A DNA stretch of 20,071 nt. It comes from Chara braunii (Eukaryota; Streptophyta; Charophyceae; Charales; Characeae). Positions 1 through 8,617 of the stretch are shown here, one piece after another. Made by a program: the position numbers and the translations under genes. Positions within the stretch are counted from its first letter, which is position 1; every line of letters begins with the position of its first letter. The stretch is from the NCBI GenBank assembly GCA_003427395.1, contig BFEA01000033.1:1717504-1737574 (forward strand), read 5' to 3'. The notes beneath the pieces are model-generated. The model did not search any database, was not told the DNA's origin, and saw nothing but the letters and a program-made list of their open reading frames with translations.

Positions 1-117
1 AATTCAGGAAAATTCTTGTAAAATCGGGTCCGCGGCGCGGATCAGGTCGGCCGCGGACGCGGACCCATCTGCGTCCGCCATCCGAGGTCGGGCCCGCGGA
101 CACGTCCGCGGGTGTTT
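1..117. mobile_element. GC-rich palindromic end of an inserted element, possibly hAT-like, interrupting the integrase
   Basis: The integrase reading frame, recognisable down to about position 118, changes abruptly here into low-complexity GC-rich sequence made of CCGCGGA and GCGGAC-type words. Two perfect inverted repeats are visible: 26-34 pairs with 58-66 (GGGTCCGCG with CGCGGACCC), and 93-101 pairs with 104-112 (CCCGCGGAC with GTCCGCGGG, 2-nt loop). Plant hAT elements often carry subterminal repeats of this kind, which is why hAT is suggested. No transposase or second terminus is in the window, so the family is a guess. The insertion removes the integrase catalytic core from view. Confidence 0.4.
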
Positions 118-855
118 CGTAGGATGCAGCGACTCTCCCGGCCTCTGAGGAAACATCTCTTGACAAGGTACGCAAAAACGACAGAACTTACTGACCGTCT
201 CCATCATTCCATCCCAATAGTACAACTCGCTTATTTTGGCATACGTGGCACTAACTCCTCGATGTCTTCCCGCAATACCATCATAAAGCGCAACTATAAT
301 ATCGATCTGACGGCTCCTGCCACACACAACTCTCTTGGAGTTTTCCACTTGTCTTTTAACAAAAAGATAACAATCTCTCACCAAATAGAGATGCCTCATC
401 TTTTGAGCCCTTTCGCTTGCGGCCCTATCCCCCATCTCATATGATAGGAGAAGTCCCAACTCCAGGTAGATTCCATCATACTCCTTCATTTGGAACGCCT
501 CTTTGATCTCCCCTTCCTCAAACTCGTCATCCAAGCTTTCTGGCACAACATCTTCATTCCCAGTTGGATTCAACGAGCTTATCTGATTAAAGTTCCCTTG
601 CAGAAGCGTATTGACGAAGAGGTACATCCCTCCCAACAATTCCTCGTGCTTCTCTACCTGGTCTGACCCTTCCTCTATCGTTCGCACCTCCTTCATCAGA
701 CTATGCGTACCTGCCAGTGCCAACTTCATCATCCATTCGACACCCTTGCCGCCCCATGAGACTTCTTCCTCAAAAGGCTTAAGTACCAGCTCTGCCTTTT
801 GCTCATATCCCCTTGGTGCAAGCCAAATAGGATGACCAACGGAATTCGACACTCA
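118..855 (-). pseudogene. Retrotransposon integrase, N-terminal zinc-binding part, truncated
   Basis: This continues the RNase H frame after a nonsense TGA at 853-855. The first 180 residues are an acidic linker between RNase H and integrase. The HHCC-type integrase domain follows: a G-R-H-R-G motif near residue 195 (counted from 852), a Y-A-K-I-S-E-L-Y-Y-W-D-G-M block near 204-216, and a C-V-P-C pair at 227-230. In relatives the first zinc ligand is a His about seven residues before the second; here that place is Tyr190, which fits a C-to-T change. Homology stops near residue 245, where the GC-rich insertion starts, so the D,D-35-E catalytic core is missing. A functional integrase can be excluded. 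Confidence 0.88.
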
Positions 856-1401
856 CAAGGACCATTCATTTATATGAAGACGAACGTCTTCTTCTTGATC
901 CAGAAACCCATCAACCGGGGGGCCAGCCTCTACTACCTTCTCCTTCTGTTGGTCCCAGTCCATGCGGCTCAACACATTCGCTCTATTTTTGTTCCCAGGG
1001 ATTCTTTCTAGCTCAAAGTTAAACATCCAGATGTACGTCAACCATTTGGCGACTGTAGGATCCGATGGAACATATTTCCTTAATGAGTAGGCGATCGTGA
1101 TTGGATTCACCCTTAATATGAACCTCCTGCCAAAGATATAATTCCGGAAGATCCTTAGGCAATAAAGGACAGCGAGAAATTCTCTCTTGAACTGAGAGTA
1201 ATTTCTCTCAGTCGTATTAAGTGTCCGACTCTCAAACCTCAATGGCCTCTCGTTTCCTTCAACATCTGTCAGAATCAGGACTCCTCCCAAGGCAGGTTGT
1301 CCAGCGTCCGTTTCAACGACGAATGGTCTTACCTTCGTGGCATCATAGTCTGGAGCTCCCAATACTAACCCTCCTTCTCGAAACTCCGCCATCCTAGTCA
1401 T
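853..1401 (-). pseudogene. Retrotransposon RNase H domain with damaged active site
   Basis: RNase H degrades the RNA strand of the RNA:DNA hybrid during reverse transcription. The segment joins the reverse transcriptase thumb (F-R-E-G-G-L-V-L-G-A-P-D-Y, residues 7-19) to the RNase H fold. Asp32 in V-V-E-T-D-A-G is the first acidic ligand. The T-E-R-N-Y-S-Q-F-K-R-E block (64-74) supplies the conserved Glu. The third acidic position, normally Asp in the L-R-T-D-P type motif, is Asn99. The last one, in R-A-D-x-L-S-R, is Asn142. Both fit G-to-A transitions. The frame differs from the preceding reverse transcriptase by a shift near 1402, and the frame ends at a TGA (853-855) inside homologous sequence. 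Family assignment is firm; loss of activity is inferred from the substitutions. Confidence 0.9.
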
Positions 1402-1404
1402 ACC

Positions 1405-2675
1405 TTTTCCTGCTCCTCACCACAGATCCATTTCCGATCTTGACGAACCAACTTTCTCTAGTGCTTGGTCTTGGAGGCAATATTCTTGACAAAGGTCCTC
1501 CAAAATCCACAGGCGTCGAGGAAGCTTCTAACATCTATTATCGAATAGAATGGTACTGTCCATTCGATAATCTTGTTCGTCTTTTTCACGTCCGGTCGAC
1601 GATCCGTCTCACTATAGACGAACCCTAAGATGGTAGCCTTCCTCATGCAGTGTCTGGATTTGGCTCCACTTGTCGTGAGATTGTGCTCCGCAAGCAAGCT
1701 CATGACTTTATCAAGATTCTGGATGTGCTTCCAGACAAAACGCCTTACTCCCGGCAAGACTTCGTCATTCTCCTTCTCTGTCGACCCTTTCACTGCCAAG
1801 TGATCGATATATGGCTGGGTAATATGCGGGCTGACTGTCTGCATGACTCGAATCATATGTCGTTGAACCATCGCCACTGCATTAGTCCACCCTTGCGGAG
1901 CCACATTCATATAGATCAGGTCTTTAGGTGTATGCATCACCGTCACCGGCCTGTCTGGTGGGTAAACTAGAAGCTGGTCGTACCCCGAGTAGAGGTCTAT
2001 AAGTGAAATTATAGGTCTTCCAGCACAGGACTCTGACAGCGCGTCTGCATTCGGCAAACCTCCCGCATCTCGCGCAGTCACCGCTTTCAGTTGTTGCAAA
2101 TCTTGCACCCACCGCAACGTCCCATTAGGCTTCACAATATAAAACCATGGAGATGCATACGACCCACTTAAGTAGTCGGTGACATGCGTACGTATCTTGT
2201 CGTCGAGGTAATCCACCACCTTTTTTTTTTCGTTAGGGTTAGGATACCGTGCGCCTCTCAAATTTCATGGCTCATGTGGCACGGTATGAATCCGGATAAT
2301 GGGGATCTTGTCCACATCCAATCTTCCGCGGTGATCGTCATTGAACGCATAGGCGCGATGCCTCTTCTTCGTCAGCTCTATCATTAGCGCCCTTTCTCGA
2401 GGTAGCAGGAATTCCGGCTCTCCCACTATCAACTTCTCCTCATTCCCTTTGTTGATACGGAACGGCCTCACCACCGCTTGCTCCCTCATACGTCGTATTA
2501 ATCCTCGTTCCCGTTTGTAATAAACCTCATCATCTTTCGTGATGAAAACGGGAACTGGGCGGCACTTCGTCTCTATTGTCTTGTACCGCCTTTGGGAACC
2601 CTGCTTGAGTCGTCCCCTAAAAAAGACCGGCTTACTGCTTGTGCCTGCATTAACGCAGGGTCCCTTTTGGGTCAC
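1405..2675 (-). pseudogene. Retrotransposon reverse transcriptase with YIDH in place of YIDD
   Basis: Palm and fingers of a Ty3/Gypsy reverse transcriptase are recognisable in one frame, interrupted by TGA at 2265-2267 (Trp to stop by context) and TAG at 1458-1460. Upstream of the first stop is the P3-like segment P-R-E-R-A-L-M-I-E-L with A-Y-A-F-N-D-D. After it come Y-A-S-P-W-F-Y-I-V-K-P-N-G-T-L-R, catalytic motif A (S-L-I-D-L-Y-S-G-Y-D-Q, Asp89 counted from 2261), A-P-Q-G-W-T-N, and the active-site box Y-I-D-H at residues 151-154. Family members have two aspartates here; the second is His154 (CAC, 1800-1802), a transversion expected to abolish polymerisation. The downstream R-S-F-L-D-A-C-G-F-W-R thumb motif is present. 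A one-base shift near 1402 separates it from RNase H. Confidence 0.92.
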
Positions 2676-2679
2676 ACAG

Positions 2680-3762
2680 GATCAGAATCAGTGTTCCGTC
2701 ATGTTTGTTGAACATCAACGTCTCTATCCTACATAGGAACGACCTCCCTAAGAGGATGGCATGATCCACGTCTGGCATGACGAAGAAGCAAGCTGTGGCC
2801 TTTACTCTCCCAATTTCAATAAGTACATTTGACGTTGTCCCACAAAATACGGCTTAGCAGTTAGCCCCGTGCAAAACGCCGCAATCCGAGCGGTTTATTT
2901 CCAACCCAAACCTAAGTGTGTCAGCCTCCTTGATGATATTCATTTTTGCCCCTGTATCCACCATTGCTGCGCACTTCGATCCCTTCACCACCAGATTCAC
3001 CATTCCACAGGCCACGCACTTCCAGTCCATCTTTGTCTCAGTCTCCACCCATTCCGCCTCCTTTGGCAGAATCACGCTTAGATAGACATTTGACACTAAG
3101 CGTCGAGAGAGCCTTCCCTTTAGCTCGTTGCGGAGCTTAGGAGCAGACGTCAGGATCTCTTTCAAGGTCACAAGGTCGTTATGACCTTCAAGTAACCTAT
3201 CGATAACCTTCTCCACATCAAACCCTTCCTCCAACCGGACCGCATACTTATTTCTCTTCGGCGCAGCATCGAGCAAAATTGGTTTGGCTTCCTCCTGGGC
3301 TCCCCTCTTCTTGGCCCTTTGCTCTGCCCTTCGATCCTGCTCTTGACGTATCCTCTCATCTTGCTCTTCCTCATCGTCATCCTCCTCTACTTCCACGGCC
3401 TCGTTCCTTCGCTCTGACTCCGGCTCCCTTCGAGGGGGTTCTAAGCTGGCGCTTGCCTTACTCTGGCCTCTCGTTTGCGCAGCTTGCGCCATTCTCCCTT
3501 GCACAGTAGGGGGCCTGAAGGTCATTCCAGACCGAGGCCCTGATCCCACAGTGACTACTTTAGGGTAGCCTTGCCGTCCAGGTACTGACTCAGGGCCGGA
3601 TTCATAGAGGAAAACTTTAGGGATGTTGTCCCTCCATTCCCTCACTTCTTCGCATATACCTACCAGCTTTCGCTGGTATCGGCTCATTTTCTCCCACAAG
3701 TCCTCCATTTCCCCCAGAAGGACTGATGCTGGCTCCACTTTTTCATTTTCACTTTCTCCGTT
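2680..3762 (-). pseudogene. Retrotransposon linker and aspartic protease
   Basis: The segment follows the zinc-knuckle part in the same frame after TGA at 3763-3765. Residues 1-90 (counted from 3738) are a polar linker, 105-150 a highly charged Glu/Asp/Arg stretch likely to be coiled or disordered, and 165-215 a helical part. The retropepsin site is A-A-M-V-D-T-G-A with Asp261 (DTG at 2950-2958). A TAA at 2854-2856 interrupts the domain, but the frame continues with the second protease signature, H-A-I-L-L-G-R-S-F, and a terminal L-I-L-I-L strand near 2690. The protease would cut the Gag-Pol precursor. A shift near 2665 leads into the reverse transcriptase frame. The DTG triad is intact, so damage is by stop and frame only. 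Confidence 0.87.
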
Positions 3763-3765
3763 TCA

Positions 3766-4348
3766 CTCAACGACTGTGGGTTCTTCCTTTATAACTCCTG
3801 CCTGTTGCCTCTGAGTTACCTCTTCATCACTTTCCACCTCTTCCACCCTAATTGGTGGGTCATCCTTTTCTTGCCACAACCTGAACGTGGCGGGTGGCGC
3901 TTGTCGCGCAACTATCCTTCTTTGAGCCTCTGCCCGCACCCCGCCTGGAACCTATCGATCGATATACTCTCCGAACTGATCGTATATATCACCATTCATA
4001 TTGGAATAGATCAGTCCGGCCTTCTCATCGTCCCGTCTTGTACTGCAGAGCCGTATTGTATGACCTTGCCTATCAAAATGCTGGCAAATAGCGGTTCTCC
4101 AATCAAAACGAGGTCTTCCATATCCTTGACCTCCTTGGTTCCCTTGATTCCCTTGGCCTTGGTAGCCCTTTGTCCTCCTCGGCCACCGCCATTCCTGCCA
4201 CGTCCTCTTCCGCGCCTCTTCCTCCATTCCCGTGATTGCCCTGACTTTGATTGCCTCTTCCTGCCACGCTACCCTGTGAACTCGGCGCGGGCGATGGAGA
4301 TGGTGTCATGGGTTGGGCTTGAGCTGCAGGATGGCTTGGCGGTGGCAT
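3766..4348 (-). pseudogene. Gag C-terminal part: proline/glycine-rich linker and degenerate zinc knuckle
   Basis: From high to low coordinate this holds a Pro/Ser-rich linker (P-S-P-S-P-A-P-S-S), an Asn/Gly-rich stretch, an RG-rich box readable only in a third frame at about 4170-4225, then a Q-G-N-Q-G repeat and a nucleocapsid-type zinc knuckle. The knuckle reads C-Q-H-F-D-R-Q-G-H-T-I-R-L-C (residues 48-61 counted from 4227). The CX2CX4HX4C pattern expects Cys where Phe51 (TTT, 4075-4077) stands, so zinc binding is probably lost. TAG at 3952-3954 interrupts the frame after E-Y-I-D-R, but homologous-looking acidic sequence runs on in the same frame to TGA at 3763-3765, so the protein once continued into the protease. 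At least two frame changes fall in the glycine-rich part. Confidence 0.83.
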
Positions 4349-4480
4349 ACTCGCTTATGGCCCAGCGTACGGTACCATCTGCCTAAATGAAGTTGGACTT
4401 CCCATGGCACGAAAGTGTTAAACACGGGTCATGGTCACTGCCCATATAGCGGTATCGTCGCTTGCGAGGGCCCTGCGCTG

Positions 4481-5376
4481 CTAGACGGAGTCGCCGTACT
4501 TGTCGGTGCTGCTACCAATGCTTGGGGCGCTTGCCCTTTTCCGGAGCCTTACCCTCCCTGCGATAAGTTGCGCTATTTGCGCAACGCCTTTGAAAGGTGC
4601 TGGGGTAGGGAGGACGGCTTCCTCTACAACGGGCTCTTTCGTTTTCCCTTGGATCGTCGTCACCACTTTCTTTTCTATCACCGCATCTTTCCCATAACCC
4701 AATTCCACAAGCACATCGGTGACGATCCTCTTCACTCTCGGGGTCCCTGAGGCGTTCGCATCCCGTTCCTTCTTTTTTCGCCTTTGCTGGCGCATCTGAT
4801 ATTGCTCACCTGATCCAGACTTCCTTCCTTTACCCCTTTATCAATAGTGGCTCAGGTGAGCTTCGCACTTCCTCCTCCATGGCTTGTCAGCTCTGCAGCT
4901 TCCAAGGCAGTGAGCAGTCTTAGGAAGATGGCACATTGCGCCTCCTCCGAGATCCCAGGGACCTTCCTCGCCTTCTTCTTAAGTTCTTGCACGAAGGCTC
5001 CCACCGTGGTGAGGTCATCCATGTTCATTGCCTTCAAGTCCGCAGTGGTTAATAGGCCATCACCCAGCCTGTACTTCCTCTGAATTCCATCCTTGAATCT
5101 TGCCCAACTACCGTTGGCTGCATTTATCACCTTCTCCAGCTCCTGGTGGTGCCCATGGAGTACGTACTTCAGAATGCGTTGGAATTTTACTGTATCCGAT
5201 AATCCCACAAGTGCCTGTTCCACCAACTCCAACCATTCTAAACCTTGCTCCCCGTTAAAATGGAAGGTGTTGACTTTTGGGACATTGCTCTGTAACCTCT
5301 CTCGCCGGTCCAGGGCCTTGACCAAATCGTCAATTGTCAGGACCTTCCCAACACCATCAGCTATGCCTCCCGACAT
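4481..5376 (-). pseudogene. Retrotransposon gag, N-terminal and capsid-like part
   Basis: The ATG at 5376 opens a 174-residue frame (M-S-G-G-I-A-D) and is the first plausible start after the leader. Residues 37-60 (T-F-H-F-N-G-E-Q-G-L-E-W-L) match the start of the retrotransposon gag capsid fold: an F-x-G block, then an amphipathic helix with conserved W-L. Further helices include F-K-D-G-I-Q-R-K-Y-R and F-V-Q-E-L-K-K-K. A TGA at 4852-4854 stops the frame, probably a former Trp. The sequence stays gag-like across it, then shifts by one base near 4808 into a basic segment (R-R-K-K-K-E-R) that ends at TAG 4481-4483. Gag would assemble the particle that packages the element's RNA. This copy is dead. 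Confidence 0.87.
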
Positions 5377-5750
5377 CTTGGCCGAATTTCTTATTCCAAT
5401 TCTCTGTTAAGAAGAGGGGAAAAAAAACTTTCATTCAGCATCCTGACTTACCCTGACGTTCATCAGGTCCCCTACATAATCACGTTAGCGGTCCAGATCT
5501 AATAATACTACTCATTCCTTCCCTTTGAACACATCTACGTAAGTCCTACTTCCGTTATAGGACTCCCTCTTTGATCCTTTAACTCGATCAATCAATCAGA
5601 TCAAAGATAAGACTTATTACATTATTAACGCTCATCCATCATAGACAGTCTAACAAGGCATCACATACTTTGTCTTTTCATATACACTTATTTCCAGTTC
5701 AATCCCATACCCAGATGTCGTTCCACCAAGGATAACGGTAGGCTTCCGTT
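5377..5750 (-). other. Retrotransposon 5' untranslated leader
   Basis: This stretch lies between the primer-binding site and the gag ATG. It is AT-rich, contains an A-run near 5418-5427, and has no long open frame. In this family the leader carries packaging and dimerisation signals. The only structure I can support is the hairpin next to the primer-binding site. Confidence 0.7.
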
Positions 5751-5753
5751 ATC
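5731..5753. other. Perfect hairpin next to the primer-binding site
   Basis: GATAACGG (5731-5738) pairs with CCGTTATC (5746-5753) across a 7-nt loop. The stem's far side overlaps the edge of the primer-binding site by about three bases, so folding could influence tRNA primer access. That role is inferred. Confidence 0.75.
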
Positions 5754-5769
5754 CCGGGCAACGGCGCCA
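5751..5769 (-). promoter_or_regulatory. Primer-binding site, tRNA-Asp type
   Basis: The plus strand here matches the 3' acceptor end of plant tRNA-Asp(GUC) at 18 of 19 positions (one C-to-G difference at 5756), ending in CAACGGCGCCA. On the minus strand this is a TGGCGCCGTTGCC-type primer-binding site, as known from many plant Gypsy elements. It is separated by two bases from the CA that ends the LTR, the usual spacing. The tRNA sequence is from memory. This site fixes the boundary of the LTR at 5772. Confidence 0.85.
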
Positions 5770-6244
5770 CCTGTCGAGCGCATCGGTCCAGCACCGCACG
5801 AGGGGGGCGGGACCCTCCCGACCACGTCACGCAGGAGTTGGTCTGCTCTTCATCGCGAATACACATGGAGTTTCTGCACGCCGCCCCGGCCGAGTGCGTC
5901 AGCCATACCTCTCGCGAGCCCCTACGAGGCTACGACAGGATAGGACCTACGTGAGGCATGACTTACCTCCACCTTATGGGAGTTGTCACCTCCCTTCGGT
6001 GGGCGTATCCCCACCGAGCTACCAGTCAACAATACGAAAGTTAATCAGTTGGAATCGCAGAGTTGGACCAACCAAGGGCGTTTCTCGTACGCATAGGGGG
6101 GTGCGCACGACTTTACACCTTTATCGGACCCCCATGTGAACCGACGCCTCGGAGGGTTGAGGTCCCAAGCGCGACTTATCGTCGGTCAACTAGGACGCAT
6201 CCCACGCACCACTCGTACACCACTTTAAGGACGTAGAAATAAAA

Positions 6245-6260
6245 ACACACACACATACAC
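6245..6260. repeat. Short AC microsatellite in the left arm
   Basis: A short CA/AC run with imperfect continuation. The inverted arm has a related but altered run near 19380-19400. Confidence 0.5.
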
Positions 6261-6556
6261 ATGCATATACAAAACACCACAGAACAAACAACGCGACAAC
6301 ACTCCTAGTCACGTAGTAGCCATCACATAACCCTCTAATGCGAAAATCGGATTGGCGATATGCGCGAGACTTAGTATAAGACTGCGCGGACGTAGGGCCT
6401 TCCCATATCGACTAGCAATGTATGGATACGCAATCAGTCGCAAAAATGGCGTACTGTGTAGTGCCTATAATCAAGATGTCCTTCGTGGAATACCGCTTAT
6501 GACACTCAAGTGTCTAGCTCGAAGTATCGCGAGGGTTTACCCCTTCACGATATTGC

Positions 6557-6576
6557 ACGGCTGAAGGAACAGCCGT
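6557..6576. other. Hairpin, left-arm counterpart of 19076-19094
   Basis: ACGGCTG (6557-6563) pairs with CAGCCGT (6570-6576), loop AAGGAA. In the other arm, at the matching position, the stem is CAACCGC with GCGGTTG: different bases, pairing kept. Confidence 0.7.
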
Positions 6577-6637
6577 ACGGCCTCCGCGACACCTCCGGCC
6601 TTTAGGTTGAGTGTCCCGGTGGGCAGGGCAAATAGGC

Positions 6638-6658
6638 TCTGCACGCCCCCAATGCAGA
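6638..6658. other. Hairpin with TCTGCA stem
   Basis: TCTGCA (6638-6643) pairs with TGCAGA (6653-6658) around a 9-nt C-rich loop. The other arm has the same stem at 19042-19058 with an unrelated 5-nt loop, so stem and not loop is conserved. Confidence 0.65.
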
Positions 6659-6772
6659 ATTCTTTAAAAAGCAAACAATCAGTAAAGGGAGGGAATTTTC
6701 CTTCCTTTCTCAGCCTCGACCTTAATTAACCCTTAAGCGTGGGCTCCTTAGGCCACGCGAACACTCAGCATA

Positions 6773-7018
6773 GGCATATACATGTATATATGTAAAGGGG
6801 GAATAAGTATGTGACGATCACTTCTCACAATCACAGTGAGGCTCCTCACAACCATATATATATATGTGCGATAGCAGGCAGTTAAATCCAAAATCCGAAC
6901 CACATAATATACCTGCGATCACATCAAGGAGTTAACCAAAAGTCCACACACTACACGGAGTCAACTTTAACCAATTTCTATACTCATACCCCTCACTTTA
7001 GCCATGCAAGCCCTAGCC
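6773..7018. repeat. 246-bp segment, first of two identical copies flanking an adapter
   Basis: Identical base for base to 7057-7302; identity ends exactly at 6773 and 7018. The homologous place in the inverted arm (about 18570-18790) has one copy only. Together with the adapter between the copies this marks an assembly duplication rather than a biological repeat. Confidence 0.93.
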
Positions 7019-7056
7019 CTGTCTCTTATACACATCTAGATGTGTATAAGAGACAG
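7019..7056. other. Sequencing adapter: Nextera mate-pair junction (artefact)
   Basis: CTGTCTCTTATACACATCT (7019-7037) is the 19-bp Tn5 mosaic end used in Nextera kits. It is followed directly by its exact reverse complement (7038-7056). That 38-bp unit is the junction adapter of circularised mate-pair libraries. It is not part of the organism's genome. Confidence 0.97.
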
Positions 7057-7302
7057 GGCATATACATGTATATATGTAAAGGGGGAATAAGTATGTGACG
7101 ATCACTTCTCACAATCACAGTGAGGCTCCTCACAACCATATATATATATGTGCGATAGCAGGCAGTTAAATCCAAAATCCGAACCACATAATATACCTGC
7201 GATCACATCAAGGAGTTAACCAAAAGTCCACACACTACACGGAGTCAACTTTAACCAATTTCTATACTCATACCCCTCACTTTAGCCATGCAAGCCCTAG
7301 CC
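7057..7302. repeat. 246-bp segment, second identical copy
   Basis: Copy two of 6773-7018. After 7302 the sequence continues into unique arm sequence, so this copy is joined to the true right flank and the first copy to the true left flank. The real locus probably has one copy and is 284 bp shorter. Confidence 0.93.
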
Positions 7303-7454
7303 TTTGTCCAATCTTCCACAATTAACTACTCAGTACCTTTGTTAAATGACCATTCAATAAAAGTCAAGGTGAAAACCTTAATAAAGCAATAGAAACCACC
7401 AGGGCTAAAGCCTTTTAGGTTGAGTATTGAGGATTAATTGGAGTTGAGTTGTAG

Positions 7455-7515
7455 GCCGAGGAATCGGCAACCAACCTGTTATCCGTTATAACAGAAGATG
7501 ATCCTCTTGGGATCA
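7455..7515. other. Three consecutive hairpins, conserved in both arms (left)
   Basis: GCCGA/TCGGC (7455-7459 with 7464-7468, loop GGAA), CTGTTAT/ATAACAG (7476-7482 with 7488-7494, loop CCGTT) and TGATCC/GGATCA (7499-7504 with 7510-7515, loop TCTTG). The same three stems recur in the same order in the other arm at 18362-18421, while loops differ. Conserved stems with changed loops favour a structural role. Confidence 0.75.
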
Positions 7516-7759
7516 AGTTGAATCTAGTCCAAATCCTGAATCAAACGATTGTGAGGACCTGTAACACATGACAGACCAATACCCAAGTTAAATTCAGAAG
7601 TGTATGGAGAACTCCATTACACATTCTCACCCTAAGTCCTCCTACAAGCTATACCTAGGCCTACCTCTAAGTCAGTGTCCAACGCAATGTAGACATATGG
7701 CAGTATGTCCCTTATTCAGGGTGGATTACCAGAATCGCCACCTGTCAAAATACAATTTA

Positions 7760-8330
7760 CCTCCTATGAGAATTTCGGCAGCGTTTCCCGTAAGAAAAAT
7801 ATCTCCTCAGAATTTATATTAACTAAAATATGAAAACATAAACAATCTTCAATTCTGGAAAGTCAAATTTTGTCTAACCCCCTGAATTAGTAAAAAGTTG
7901 GGCAGCACTCCCTTTTTAATAGAAGACGTTCCAAATTTTTACTATGTCAGATGTGAACCCAGAGCAAAGACCTAAGTTCAACTAAGACAAAATTCAACCA
8001 ACTCCTTAGATTTGTAGAAATTTCGGCGGCGCTTCCCGTAAAGAAAGTGCTGTTTCAAGATTTATACAAAGCTAAGTTTCAAATTTAGAAAATAACTTTG
8101 ACTTCTCAAAGTCCAATTTTGTTTAACTCCTTGAATTAGCAAAAATTTGGGCAACACTCCTTTTAGAAAATGAGATTTCTCATATTTTTACTAAGTCATG
8201 TATATAATTTAGACAAACTGAACTTGTGAAAGCCAAAATTTGACTAACTCCTTGTTTTTTTATAACTTTCGGCAGCGCTTCCCGTAGAGAAAGTGACTTA
8301 CCAAGATTTATACAAGACCAAGTATAATAA
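7760..8330. repeat. About 245-bp tandem units with alternating CGGCAGCG and GGGCAGCACTCC modules (left arm)
   Basis: A TTTCGGCAGCG-TTCCCGTA module recurs near 7773, 8020 and 8267. A TTGGGCARCACTCC module sits between them near 7898 and 8146. The second module lies inside long AT hairpins: TAGTAAAAA (7888-7896) with TTTTTACTA (7936-7944), and 8136-8146 with 8184-8194 (10 of 11 pairs). The inverted arm carries the same modules at about 17817-18090. Two short related pieces (TTTCGGCAGCG, TTTTGGCAGCATTTCCC) occur at 13760-13830. Confidence 0.75.
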
Positions 8331-8617
8331 AAGATCCCAGAAAATGCAAAAATTGACCTAAGTAAAACAAAACATAACTCAGAAAATGCAGGAATTGAAA
8401 CTACCTCCTATCGCTCTAGCACGTGGCGAACATCTAAAGCAACTACCTGTCAAACTGAAACCCAAACCAAGTAGTAATCTCACTCAGTCACATGCAAGGC
8501 CAAACCACAAACAGTAAGTGCTCTCACCATCTCCGAGTCAAAATCCTCAGATAGTTCATGAATATTTCAGATGATTTAGCCCTTATACCCAACTTACATA
8601 TGACGTAGCGCTACATC

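Larger units (their letters stand above)
113..5769 (-). mobile_element. Internal region of a decayed Ty3/Gypsy LTR retrotransposon
   Basis: Read on the minus strand, the order is primer-binding site, leader, gag with capsid-like segment and zinc knuckle, aspartic protease, reverse transcriptase, RNase H, integrase. Integrase after RNase H defines Ty3/Gypsy rather than Copia order. The open frames change in the order 0, 1, (2), 0, 2, 0. Nonsense codons lie at 4852-4854, 4481-4483, 3952-3954, 3763-3765, 2854-2856, 2265-2267, 1458-1460 and 853-855, and frame changes lie near 4808, 4175-4230, 2665 and 1402. The copy cannot encode its own proteins. The 3' part and 3' LTR lie beyond the left edge or were displaced by the insertion at 1-117. 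Confidence 0.93.

Noticed and set aside
5747-5769. A tRNA-Asp gene on the plus strand
   Set aside because: Only the 3' acceptor portion matches, and it sits exactly where a primer-binding site is expected next to an LTR end.
6773-7302. Genuine tandem duplication of 246 bp
   Set aside because: The copies are identical and separated exactly by a library adapter; the homologous arm has one copy.
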